From Chloroflexota bacterium (GTDB taxonomy: Bacteria > Chloroflexota > Dormibacteria > Aeolococcales > Aeolococcaceae), in the NCBI GenBank assembly GCA_003491925.1, contig DNAU01000328.1, forward strand, positions 1 through 5,492: a stretch of 5,492 nucleotides of DNA, read 5' to 3'. Below, in pieces: positions 1 through 5,492 of this stretch; positions within the stretch are counted from its first letter, which is position 1; every line of letters begins with the position of its first letter. The notes under the pieces are model-generated. The model had not been told where the DNA came from, searched no databases, and saw nothing but the letters and a program-made list of their open reading frames with translations. The translations under genes and the position numbers were made by a program.

Positions 1-1061
1 CAGTAGTCGAGGGCGGGCTCGAAGGCGGCACAGGTCTTGCCCGTGACCGCGTTGGGGATCTCGTCGAGACGCCGGCCGGCTGCGATCTTGGCTGCCAGCC
101 TGGCGATCGGGTACCCGGTCGCCTTGCTCGCCAGGGCGGAGGACCGCGATACCCGGGGGTTCACCTCGATGACGTGATAATCGGACGCGTCGGGTGCCAG
201 GGCGAACTGCACGTTGCAGCCGCCGGCGATCCCGAGCGCGCTGATGATGCGCAGCGCCGCGCTGCGGAGCTGCTGGTGCTCGCGGTCGGTGAGGGTCTGC
301 GCCGGCGCCACCACGATCGAGTCACCGGTGTGCACGCCCATCGGATCGAGGTTCTCCATGTTGCAGATCGTGATGCAGGTCCCGGCCGCGTCCCGCATCA
401 CCTCGTACTCGATCTCTCGCCAGCCGGCCAGCGAGCGCTCCACCAGCACCTGGCCGATCGGGGAGACCGCGAGCCCGTTGCTCACCACCTCGACGAACTG
501 CTCCTCGGTGGAGCACAGCCCTCCGCCGGTCCCCCCCAGGGTGAAGGCCGGGCGCACCACCAGGGGAAGCCCGGCCTCGGCGAGAAACCTCCGGGCGCCG
601 GCCAGCGAGTCGACGGTCCGCGACTCCGGTGCGGGCTCGCCGATGCGCTGGAGCAGCTCCTTGAACCGCTCGCGATCCTCGGCGGTGCGGATGGCCTCCA
701 GCGAGGTCCCCAGGGGCCGGACCCCGTACCGCTCGAGCACGCCCGCATCCTCGAGGGCGACCGCGAGGTTGAGGCCGGTCTGGCCCCCGAGGGTGGCGAG
801 CAGGCCATCGGGACGTTCGGCGGCGATGATCCGCTCCACCACCGGGACGGTGAGGGGCTCGATGTAGACGGCATCCGCCGACTGGTCGTCGGTCATGATC
901 GTGGCCGGGTTGCTGTTGACCAGGACCACCCGGATGCCCTCTTCGCGGAGCGCCTTGCAGGCCTGGGTGCCGGCGTAGTCGAACTCGGCGGCCTGGCCGA
1001 TGATCACCGGGCCGGAGCCGATGACGAGGACGCACTTCGGACGCTCGGCCGCACCAGAGGG
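1..1061 (-). other. carB: CarB module (N-terminal synthetase half, partial) of the fusion
   Basis: From about residue 479 the frame is the large subunit. It shows the pre-ATP-grasp fold [19 protein letters not shown] (491-509), [26 protein letters not shown] (Gram-positive style), the ATP-grasp loop [12 protein letters not shown] (648-659), the [20 protein letters not shown] segment, and metal ligands Q763, E777 and N779. The last three correspond to E. coli Q285, E299 and N301 at a constant offset of 478. This is the bicarbonate-phosphorylating (carboxyphosphate) half. The oligomerisation, carbamate-phosphorylating and allosteric domains would lie beyond the left edge. Confidence 0.96.
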
Positions 1062-2495
1062 GGGCGGAGTGGTGCTGCGCTCCAGCTCACTCGGGGGGAC
1101 GGGGGTGGTGCTGCGCTCCGGCCCGGGCGTCCGATCGCCCTGACTGGCGATCGGCGCCCTTGGCTCGGCGGCATTGCGACTGCCGCCTGCGCCAAGCCTC
1201 CGCTCCGCACGCACCCCCATCCCCCCTTCGGCGGTGTGCTCAGCGTGCACGCCGTCCACCTCTGCACGCTCGTGCTCCGCAGGCACCCCCGCCCCCGCCT
1301 CCGATCCCCCCGCACCATCGACGCTCAGGTGAGCGGCACCGTCGCCGCACGCGGTGGCGAGGGTCAGGAACTCGTCGAAGACCTGGGCACGGTCCTGGGG
1401 ACCGGGGGCACCCTCCGGGTGGTATTGGACAGAGATGACCGGAAAACTCCGGTGGCGCAGCCCTTCGACACTGCCGTCGTTGAGGTTGCGCTCGCTGACG
1501 AACCAGCCGGACTCCGCGGGCAGGGTCTGGGCGTCGACCTGGAACTCGTGGTTCTGGGAGGTCACGTAGACCGCGCCGCTCAGCTCGTCGCGCACCGGAT
1601 GGTTGCCACCGTGGTGGCCGAAGCCCAGGCGCGAGGTGGTGGCCCCGGCAGCCTGGCCGAGCACCTGGTGGCCGAGGCAGATGCCGAGGATGGGCACGCC
1701 GAGCTCGAGGAGCTGACGGGCCAGCCGGACCTGGCCGGGCAGGCGGGATGGGTCGCCCGGGCCATTGCTGAGCACCACCCCCTGGGGACGGTGGCGCATC
1801 ACCGAGTCGAGGTCGGCGTCATGCCGGACGGCGACCACCTCCGCGCCGCGACTGGTCAACGCCCTGAGCTGGTTGCGCTTGAGGCCCAGGTCCACGGTCA
1901 CGATCCGGGTTCCGGGGAACCGGCCCAGCCCACCGCTCTGGCGCACCCCTCGCTCCAGCTCCGGGGAGAGCGCCTCCTTCCAGCTCATCCAGGGCTCGGT
2001 CTGGGAGACCTCGGCCACCAGGTCGCGATCGCTGACCCAGGGAGCCCTCCGGGCCAGCTCGACCTGCGCCTCCGGGGTGAGCGCGGTGGCGAGGGCGATC
2101 ACCCCGCGGAGGGTGCCGCGGTCACGGAGGTGGCGGGTCAGCGCCCGGGTGTCGACGCCGCGCAGCCCGGGGACGCCCTGGCGGCGCAGCTCGTCGTCGA
2201 GCGAGCGATCCGCCGCACCATGACCGATCCGCTCCGAGAGCTCCCGGACGATGAGCGCCCGGCAGTGCATCCGGCCGGACTCGGCGTGGTCGTCCCGGAC
2301 CCCGTAGTTGCCGATCAGCGGGTAGGTCATGACCACCATCTGGCCGGCGTAGGAGGGGTCGGTGCAGATCTCCTGGTAACCGGTCATGCAGGTGTTGAAG
2401 ACGACCTCGCCCGAGGTGGCGGGAGTGAGCGGGGCCCCGAACAGCCACCCTTCGTGGACCACGCCGGATTCGAGGGCGAGCCGCCCCCTAAGCAC
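1..2495 (-). CDS. carAB: Fused carbamoyl-phosphate synthetase: CarA (glutaminase) + CarB (synthetase), 3' end cut by window
   Basis: One open frame covers both subunits of glutamine-dependent carbamoyl-phosphate synthetase. It makes carbamoyl phosphate from glutamine, bicarbonate and two ATP for pyrimidines and possibly arginine. I read every codon from GTG 2495 to base 3: 831 codons, no stop. Residues about 1-382 are CarA, about 383-478 a linker, and about 479 onward CarB, which continues past the left edge (roughly the first third of CarB is present). Catalytic residues in both halves are intact and are described under the module entries. The start is set by GGAG 7 bases before GTG 2495 and by a normal CarA N-terminus ([11 protein letters not shown], residues 6-16). 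The gene overlaps the pyrC end by 8 bases. In most bacteria carA and carB are separate genes; the fused order matches eukaryotic CAD/CPS1. A single-base error that removed a carA stop is the main alternative, but no free carB start with a well-placed ribosome site is evident. Confidence 0.93.
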   Translation of the reverse strand, partial: MLRGRLALESGVVHEGWLFGAPLTPATSGEVVFNTCMTGYQEICTDPSYAGQMVVMTYPLIGNYGVRDDHAESGRMHCRALIVRELSERIGHGAADRSLDDELRRQGVPGLRGVDTRALTRHLRDRGTLRGVIALATALTPEAQVELARRAPWVSDRDLVAEVSQTEPWMSWKEALSPELERGVRQSGGLGRFPGTRIVTVDLGLKRNQLRALTSRGAEVVAVRHDADLDSVMRHRPQGVVLSNGPGDPSRLPGQVRLARQLLELGVPILGICLGHQVLGQAAGATTSRLGFGHHGGNHPVRDELSGAVYVTSQNHEFQVDAQTLPAESGWFVSERNLNDGSVEGLRHRSFPVISVQYHPEGAPGPQDRAQVFDEFLTLATACGDGAAHLSVDGAGGSEAGAGVPAEHERAEVDGVHAEHTAEGGMGVRAERRLGAGGSRNAAEPRAPIASQGDRTPGPERSTTPVPPSELERSTTPPPSGAAERPKCVLVIGSGPVIIGQAAEFDYAGTQACKALREEGIRVVLVNSNPATIMTDDQSADAVYIEPLTVPVVERIIAAERPDGLLATLGGQTGLNLAVALEDAGVLERYGVRPLGTSLEAIRTAEDRERFKELLQRIGEPAPESRTVDSLAGARRFLAEAGLPLVVRPAFTLGGTGGGLCSTEEQFVEVVSNGLAVSPIGQVLVERSLAGWREIEYEVMRDAAGTCITICNMENLDPMGVHTGDSIVVAPAQTLTDREHQQLRSAALRIISALGIAGGCNVQFALAPDASDYHVIEVNPRVSRSSALASKATGYPIARLAAKIAAGRRLDEIPNAVTGKTCAAFEPALDY
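1131..1154. repeat. Perfect 9-bp inverted repeat in the linker
   Basis: CCGATCGCC (1131-1139) and GGCGATCGG (1146-1154) are exact reverse complements around a 6-base loop CTGACT. It lies inside coding sequence of the fusion, with no T-tract on either strand. Confidence 0.7.
1159..1196. repeat. Second inverted repeat in the linker (two 6-bp arms)
   Basis: CTTGGC-TC-GGCGGC (1159-1172) pairs with GCCGCC-TGC-GCCAAG (1182-1196) around a 9-base loop, giving 12 base pairs with a small internal loop. It begins 4 bases after the preceding inverted repeat. Confidence 0.65.
1242..1270. repeat. Third inverted repeat in the linker
   Basis: AGCGTGCA (1242-1249) and TGCACGCT (1263-1270) are exact reverse complements separated by 13 bases. 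It is weaker than the other two because of its length and spacing, and it overlaps the 36-bp units. Confidence 0.45.
1349..2495 (-). other. carA: CarA module (class I glutamine amidotransferase) of the fusion
   Basis: This is the small-subunit portion, residues 1 to about 382. The N-terminal CPSase_sm domain carries [11 protein letters not shown] (33-43) and the TYPLIGNYG segment. The C-terminal glutaminase domain has SNGPGDP (243-249), the nucleophile elbow GICLGHQ with C273, GGNHPV (296-301), SQNHEF (313-318) and VQYHPE with H359 and E361. These correspond to the E. coli triad C269, H353 and E355. The triad is complete, so glutamine hydrolysis should be possible. The module ends around [10 protein letters not shown], where free CarA proteins normally terminate, but no stop codon follows. 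Confidence 0.95.
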
Positions 2496-3840
2496 GCACG
2501 GTCTCCGCACCCGTGGGGGCGGGCCAGGGCAGGCGCTGCCGGTCGTGGTGGACGAGCGCGCCGTCCACCAGGGTCATGAGCACCCGCCCCTGGAGCCGGG
2601 CTCCGAGCAGAGGGGTGTTCTGGGATGCCGAGCGGAGGTGGGCGGGCTCGACGGTCCATTCGGCCGCGGGATCGAAGAGGACGCAGGTCGCCGCCTCGCC
2701 GATGCGCAGTCGCGGCTCCCGCACCCCGGAGGACGGCCCGAGGACGCGGAAGGGGCCGATGGTCAGTCGGTCGACCAGCGTTGGGATCCAGTCGCCACCC
2801 ATGCCCCCGAGGGTGATGCAGATCGCCAGGGCGAGCTCCAGGCCGATCATCCCGGGAGCGGCCCGGTCGAAGGGCAGGGCCTTCTCCTCGACCCGGTGCG
2901 GGGCGTGGTCGGTCGCCACGGCGTCGATCACCCCGTCGCGAAGCGCCTGAACCAGCGCCTCCCGGTCCCGGTCGGTGCGCAGCGGCGGGTTGACCTTGAG
3001 CAGCCCCGGGGGATGGGGTTCGTTGGCGAAGGGCAGCCACATGCCCAGGTGGTGGGGGGTGGCCTCCGCGGTGACGTTGGCCCCTCCCTCCTTGGCCCGG
3101 CGGAGCATCTCCACGCTGGCGGCCGCGGAGACGTGCTGGAGGTGGACATGGCCCTTCCCGGCGTGGGCGAGGGCGCGCAGGGCGAAGTCCACCGCGCGGG
3201 TCTCCGCCTCCACCGGTCGCAACGGGCAGCGCTGCACCGGCCCCTGCACGTTGTTGACCTGGGCCAGGGTCTCCTCATCCTCGGGGTGGATCAGGACCGG
3301 GCGGCCGATCGTGGCGGCGCACCCGATCGCCTCGCTGAGCAGTCGCGGCGAGAAGGCGTTGCGGCCGTCGTCGCTGAAGGCGGCCGCGCCGGCCGCGGCG
3401 CATGCCTCCATCTCCACCAGTTCCTCTCCCTGCAGGCTCTTGGTCAGGGCGCAGCCGGTGAGCACCTGGACCGAGGCCGCGACGGCGCGGAAGGTCGCCT
3501 CCTTGACCCGCTCCGGGGTGTCGATAGGGGGCACGGTGTTGGCCATCGCCAGGACCTGGGTGAAGCCCCCTGCCGCCGCCGCCTGGGAGCCGCTGTGAAG
3601 GGTCTCGGCCCCCTCGTCGCCGGGCTCGCGAAGGTGGGTGTGGAGGTCGATGAAACCGGGACAGAGGATGACCGGGGTGCGGCCGGCCGGGGGGGTCAGG
3701 TCGATCACCGGCAGGTTCCCCTCCCCCATGTGCTTGTAGATGGCGATGATCCGGCCCTCGCTGAGCCAGACGTCCTGACCCTCGGCGTCGCGGCGGGCGA
3801 GCGGGTCGATGACCCGAACCCCGCGGAGGATGCAGTTCAT
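2488..3840 (-). CDS. pyrC: Dihydroorotase, type I (PyrC)
   Basis: This zinc amidohydrolase cyclises N-carbamoyl-L-aspartate to dihydroorotate, the third step of UMP synthesis. The 450-residue product is close to the usual type I (Bacillus/Aquifex/CAD-like) length. Metal and catalytic residues are all visible: D65-L-H67-T-H69-L-R-E-P-G, the bridging aspartate in SDDG (157-159), H185 in IHPED, H236 in LQHVS, and D311 in ATDHAPH. Substrate-binding N101 sits in MANT where PNT is commoner. KVNPPLR (282-288), TPHHL (261-265) and the late GLEL segment are also typical. I chose ATG 3840 because it overlaps the pyrR stop as ATGA and begins a normal N-terminus ([12 protein letters not shown]); the longer frame to 3927 would only add Gly/Pro/Arg-rich residues read from pyrR in another frame. 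No clear Shine-Dalgarno precedes it, so translation probably depends on pyrR. Its last codons overlap the GTG start of the carbamoyl-phosphate synthetase gene by 8 bases. Confidence 0.97.
   Translation of the reverse strand: MNCILRGVRVIDPLARRDAEGQDVWLSEGRIIAIYKHMGEGNLPVIDLTPPAGRTPVILCPGFIDLHTHLREPGDEGAETLHSGSQAAAAGGFTQVLAMANTVPPIDTPERVKEATFRAVAASVQVLTGCALTKSLQGEELVEMEACAAAGAAAFSDDGRNAFSPRLLSEAIGCAATIGRPVLIHPEDEETLAQVNNVQGPVQRCPLRPVEAETRAVDFALRALAHAGKGHVHLQHVSAAASVEMLRRAKEGGANVTAEATPHHLGMWLPFANEPHPPGLLKVNPPLRTDRDREALVQALRDGVIDAVATDHAPHRVEEKALPFDRAAPGMIGLELALAICITLGGMGGDWIPTLVDRLTIGPFRVLGPSSGVREPRLRIGEAATCVLFDPAAEWTVEPAHLRSASQNTPLLGARLQGRVLMTLVDGALVHHDRQRLPWPAPTGAETVRA
2503..2506 (-). promoter_or_regulatory. 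Ribosome binding site for carA-carB
   Basis: GGAG lies inside the pyrC coding end, 7 bases before GTG 2495. It decides the GTG start, since no ATG is available near the expected CarA N-terminus. This is the only downstream gene of the operon with a clear Shine-Dalgarno of its own. Confidence 0.75.
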
Positions 3841-4472
3841 GGCCGGGGCACCAGGAAGATCCCCCGGCTGTCCGGGCCCGGGTCGTGGCCCGGATCCGCC
3901 CCCGCGCCCAGCTCGATCTCGACCCACTCCGAACCGGAGACGGGCAGGTTCTTCCCGACGTAGGTGGGCCGGACCGGGACCTCCCGGCCGCCTCGATCGA
4001 CCAGCACCGCCATCTCGATCGCCGCCGGTCTCCCCTGCGAGGCGACGGCGTCGAAGGCGGCTCGCATGGTCCGGCCGGTCTGGATCACATCGTCGACCAG
4101 GATCACGACGGCCCCCTCGGGGGAGGGGGCGGGGTCGGGCCGCCGGCGGCCCGCGGCCACGGGCAGGTCCTGCCAGAAGCCGTCGACGCCGGGCCGGCGG
4201 GGCCGATCGTCCCGGAAGCCACTGACGTCGACGGCCACCAGCCGGACCTCGGAGGCGGAGATCTCTCGGAGGTGAGCGCAGAGACCGCGCGCCACCCCGA
4301 CGCCACCCTCGCGGATGCCCGCCAGCACCACCCGCTCCATGTCTCTCGGGTGACCCTCGACGATCTCGTGGGCCAGCCGGGTCAGCACCCTTCCCACCCC
4401 GGCCCAGTCCAGCACCCGGGTCCGTGTCCAGCCCCGCTCGCCGGCGCGCGGGGCACGCTGCACCTGGGTCAT
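3837..4472 (-). CDS. pyrR: PyrR-family regulator / uracil phosphoribosyltransferase-like protein
   Basis: PyrR proteins bind a hairpin in pyr mRNA leaders when UMP/UTP is plentiful and so repress the operon; many also have weak uracil phosphoribosyltransferase activity. The product is 211 residues, against about 180 for typical members. Recognisable parts are LTRLAHEIVE (30-39), the PRPP-binding loop VILVDDVIQTGRT (123-135), AVLVDRGGREVPVR (155-168) and YVGKNLPVS (171-179). Differences from the family as I remember it: GIREGG (52-57) where TRG normally follows GI(R/K); FRDD kept at 86-89 but followed by a Pro/Arg-rich insertion (about 90-119); GGRE where GHRE is usual; and a Gly/Asp/Pro-rich C-terminal tail of about 20 residues. 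The start ATG 4472 overlaps the pyrB stop (ATGA) and the stop overlaps the pyrC start in the same way. No strong Shine-Dalgarno is seen, so coupled re-initiation is likely. Whether it still catalyses PRTase chemistry is uncertain; the RNA-regulator role is supported by the leader element upstream of pyrB. Confidence 0.93.
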   Translation of the reverse strand: MTQVQRAPRAGERGWTRTRVLDWAGVGRVLTRLAHEIVEGHPRDMERVVLAGIREGGVGVARGLCAHLREISASEVRLVAVDVSGFRDDRPRRPGVDGFWQDLPVAAGRRRPDPAPSPEGAVVILVDDVIQTGRTMRAAFDAVASQGRPAAIEMAVLVDRGGREVPVRPTYVGKNLPVSGSEWVEIELGAGADPGHDPGPDSRGIFLVPRP

Positions 4473-5395
4473 CCGAGCAGAAGGTCCAGCAGGGCCATGC
4501 GAATCACGACGCCGTTGCGCGCCTGCCGGAAGTAGGCGGCACGGGGGTCCGCGTCCACCTCGGTGGCGATCTCGTCGACCCGGGGCAGCGGGTGCATGAC
4601 GATCGCCCGCTCGGGCAGGGCCCGCATGACCGCGGCATCGATGCGGATCGCCCGGCGAGCCGCCTCGAAGTCCGCGGGGTCGGTGAAGCGCTCCTTCTGG
4701 ACCCTGGTCTGGTAGACGACGTCGACCGAGTCGATGACGTCGTCCAGGCGCTCGGTGAGCCGGAAGGGGACGCCCGCGGCTGCCATCCGGGCCTGCAGGT
4801 CAGCCCCCACCTGGACCACCTCGGGAGCGACGAAGGTCATCCGCACCCCGGGGTGAAGGCTGAGCAGCTGAGCCAGTGAGTGGACGGTGCGCCCGTAGCG
4901 GAGATCGCCGCAGAAGGCGATGTGAACCCCGTCCGCGGTCCCCCGCTCGCAGCGAATGGTGTAGAGGTCGAGGAGGGCCTGGGTCGGATGCTCGCCGGGA
5001 CCGTCGCCGGCATTGACGACGGGGACCGAGGCGACCGCCGCCGCCCGCGCCGCGGCCCCCTTCTGATCGTGGCGGAGGACGATGACGTCGGCGTAGGCCG
5101 AGACCATGCGGATGGTGTCCTCCAGGGTCTCGCCCTTGATGACGCTCGAGAACTCGCGGGCCGCCTCCGTCCCCACCACCGAGCCGCCGAGCCGGAGCAT
5201 CGCCGACTCGAAGCTCAGCCGGGTGCGGGTGGACGGTTCGTAGAAGAGGGTGGCCATGATCCGGCCCGCCAGCCGGTTGTCGCGATGCCCGGCCAGGCCG
5301 TCCGCGCGGGCAAAGATGTCGTCGAGGCACTCCCGGTCGAACTGCTCGCTGGAGATGACGTGCTCCAGCCTCCGGCTCGTGGTGGCCAGCGTCAT
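4469..5395 (-). CDS. pyrB: Aspartate carbamoyltransferase catalytic chain (PyrB)
   Basis: This enzyme joins carbamoyl phosphate and L-aspartate to give N-carbamoyl-L-aspartate, the committed step of UMP synthesis, in the cytosol. The 308-residue product has the usual family length. Visible motifs are the carbamoyl-phosphate loop S55-T-R-T, the 80s-loop lysine K87 in IKGET, R108-H109, H136-P-T-Q, the GDLRYGRT segment with R169, TRVQKER with R231, and HPLPRVDEI near the C-terminus. These align with E. coli S52-T55, K84, R105, H134, R167 and R229 at a constant +2/+3 offset, so the active site looks intact. The DLRYGRTVHSL and RVQKER stretches resemble the E. coli/archaeal/CAD class more than the Bacillus class. 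No pyrI regulatory-chain gene is visible. I chose ATG 5395 because GGAGGG lies 8 bases upstream and the protein then begins where homologues do; an upstream in-frame GTG at 5479 would run through the regulatory leader. The stop overlaps the pyrR start as ATGA. Confidence 0.97.
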   Translation of the reverse strand: MTLATTSRRLEHVISSEQFDRECLDDIFARADGLAGHRDNRLAGRIMATLFYEPSTRTRLSFESAMLRLGGSVVGTEAAREFSSVIKGETLEDTIRMVSAYADVIVLRHDQKGAAARAAAVASVPVVNAGDGPGEHPTQALLDLYTIRCERGTADGVHIAFCGDLRYGRTVHSLAQLLSLHPGVRMTFVAPEVVQVGADLQARMAAAGVPFRLTERLDDVIDSVDVVYQTRVQKERFTDPADFEAARRAIRIDAAVMRALPERAIVMHPLPRVDEIATEVDADPRAAYFRQARNGVVIRMALLDLLLG

Positions 5396-5417
5396 CAGCG
5401 ATGCCCTCCATCGGCTG
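5396..5417 (-). promoter_or_regulatory. pyrB ribosome binding site displayed in a hairpin loop
   Basis: The Shine-Dalgarno GGAGGG (5409-5404) precedes ATG 5395 by 8 bases. CAG-C-CGATG and CATCGCTG flank it and pair to form 8 base pairs with one bulged C, leaving GAGGG as a five-base loop. The start codon follows the stem immediately. The pairing is visible in the sequence; any effect on translation is inference. Confidence 0.6.
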
Positions 5418-5438
5418 CCCGTCGGGCGAGCGCGGAGT

Positions 5439-5459
5439 GGCACCGGCGCAGCCGGTCCC
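5439..5459 (-). promoter_or_regulatory. GC-rich hairpin in pyr leader
   Basis: ACCGGC and GCCGGT form a perfect 6-bp stem around a TGC loop (5456-5442), extended by GG/CC beyond one G-G mismatch. It sits where a PyrR-controlled terminator would be, between the binding element and pyrB, but no T-tract follows, so an intrinsic terminator is doubtful. It may act as the alternative partner structure in a translational or Rho-assisted switch. Confidence 0.5.
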
Positions 5460-5485
5460 GATCCCCTTGCCGGCCTCACGGGACC
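5454..5485 (-). promoter_or_regulatory. Alternative 7-bp pairing that competes with the PyrR-binding hairpin
   Basis: GGTCCCG (5485-5479) is perfectly complementary to CGGGACC (5460-5454). Forming this stem would unfold the PyrR-binding loop, because it takes the same GGUCCCG strand, and also block the next hairpin, because it takes ACC of that stem. Such mutually exclusive structures are typical of PyrR-controlled leaders. The pairing is seen directly; the switching role is inferred. Confidence 0.5.
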
Positions 5486-5492
5486 TGCTTGA
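5462..5492 (-). promoter_or_regulatory. PyrR-binding RNA element in pyr leader (5' edge cut by window)
   Basis: Read on the minus strand, the leader contains GGTCCCGTGAGGCC followed by GGCAAGGGGA. This matches the family pattern I know from Bacillus pyr leaders, GUCC-N-G-N-GAGGC followed by a purine-rich bulge and AAGGA. The upper stem would be GGUC with GGCC closing a CCGUGAG loop. The 3' strand of the lower stem (AAGGGGAU) is present, but its partner (a CCUU-type strand) should lie just beyond base 5492. The location 67-97 bases before the pyrB start, in an operon encoding PyrR, supports the call. Recognised from memory of the motif, without a covariance search. Confidence 0.75.

Larger units (their letters stand above)
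1038..1289 (-). repeat. Degenerate 36-bp (12-residue) tandem units in the CarA-CarB linker
   Basis: Three consecutive 12-residue blocks begin GVPAEH (1289-1254), GVHAEH (1253-1218) and GVRAER (1217-1182). The first and third share 16 of 17 bases (GGGGGTGC-N-TGCGGAGC, 1290-1274 and 1218-1202), exactly 72 bases apart. Two further blocks at the CarB end, [12 protein letters not shown] (1109-1074) and [12 protein letters not shown] (1073-1038), share a perfect 15-base repeat (1119-1105 and 1083-1069), 36 bases apart. The two blocks between (1181-1110) keep the phase but show no clear likeness. Confidence 0.65.
1062..1348 (-). other. Interdomain linker joining CarA to CarB, low complexity
   Basis: Residues about 383-478 match neither subunit. 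The composition is Gly, Ala, Glu, Arg and Pro with almost no large hydrophobics, so it is probably disordered. Its limits are estimated by aligning E. coli CarA's C-terminus and CarB's N-terminus to the conserved residues on each side. Part of it is made of 12-residue repeat units, and three inverted repeats lie within it (listed separately). One in-frame ATG (1220) and several GTG codons occur, but none has a well-spaced Shine-Dalgarno that I can see. No known domain is recognised. Confidence 0.85.

Noticed and set aside
1131..1196. Linker hairpins as a terminator between carA and carB
   Set aside because: There is no T-tract on either strand, and the frame continues uninterrupted into CarB.
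1004..1318. 104-codon minus-strand open frame across the linker in another phase
   Set aside because: It overlaps both the linker and the conserved CarB N-terminus in the wrong phase and has no ribosome site or motif.
174..2579. 801-codon open frame on the plus strand opposite carAB
   Set aside because: It runs antisense to intact CarA/CarB coding sequence. Its protein is Gly/Arg/Pro/His-rich with no domain, as expected from high-GC codon bias.
2488..3927. Longer pyrC starting at 3927 (29 extra residues)
   Set aside because: The added residues are Gly/Pro/Arg-rich shadow of pyrR. ATG 3840 forms an ATGA junction and fits the family N-terminus.
2386..3963. 525-codon open frame on the plus strand opposite pyrC
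   Set aside because: It is antisense to the well-supported dihydroorotase and shows no recognisable motif, so it is a composition artefact.
3885..4535. 216-codon plus-strand open frame opposite pyrR
   Set aside because: It is the mirror of the PyrR coding region, with no family features of its own.
5439..5459. Leader hairpin as an intrinsic terminator
   Set aside because: The stem is strong but is followed by GCC/ACTCC rather than a T-tract, so I list it only as a regulatory hairpin.
4469..5479. Longer pyrB starting at GTG 5479 (28 extra residues)
   Set aside because: The extension is translated from the PyrR-binding leader. ATG 5395 has a good Shine-Dalgarno and gives the normal family N-terminus.
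1..5492. CRISPR array, tRNA/rRNA gene, insertion sequence or attachment site
   Set aside because: No regularly spaced identical repeats with unique spacers, RNA-gene signatures, transposase motifs or terminal repeats were seen. The window is filled with pyrimidine genes.

Overview
The window is one side of a high-GC bacterial chromosome. G+C is high and wobble positions are strongly G/C, so most frames stay open by chance. All real genes lie on the minus strand and form one tightly packed operon for de novo pyrimidine (UMP) synthesis. A high-GC Gram-positive or Chloroflexota-like bacterium would fit: the genes include pyrR, a type I dihydroorotase and a Gram-positive-style CarB. The sequence alone does not fix the phylum.

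Layout in transcription order (right to left): a 5' leader (5396-5492) holding most of a PyrR-binding RNA element and two further hairpins; pyrB, aspartate carbamoyltransferase (5395-4469); pyrR, regulator/PRTase-fold protein (4472-3837); pyrC, dihydroorotase (3840-2488); and a carbamoyl-phosphate synthetase reading frame that starts at GTG 2495 and runs off the left edge. pyrB/pyrR and pyrR/pyrC overlap by ATGA. pyrC overlaps the next start by 8 bases. No gene-free stretch exceeds 300 bases.

The most notable feature is that the small (CarA) and large (CarB) subunits of carbamoyl-phosphate synthetase are one continuous in-frame ORF. I translated it codon by codon from 2495 to base 3 (831 codons) and found no stop. 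The junction is a linker of roughly 90-100 residues rich in G/A/E/R/P, part of which is built from degenerate 12-residue (36-bp) tandem units. The result is a CAD/CPS1-like GATase-synthetase polypeptide inside a bacterial pyr operon.

Together the products convert glutamine, bicarbonate and ATP to carbamoyl phosphate (CarAB), then to carbamoyl aspartate (PyrB), then to dihydroorotate (PyrC). PyrR probably senses uridine nucleotides and represses through the leader RNA. Here pyrR is the second gene, and its PRTase core departs from the usual family in several places.
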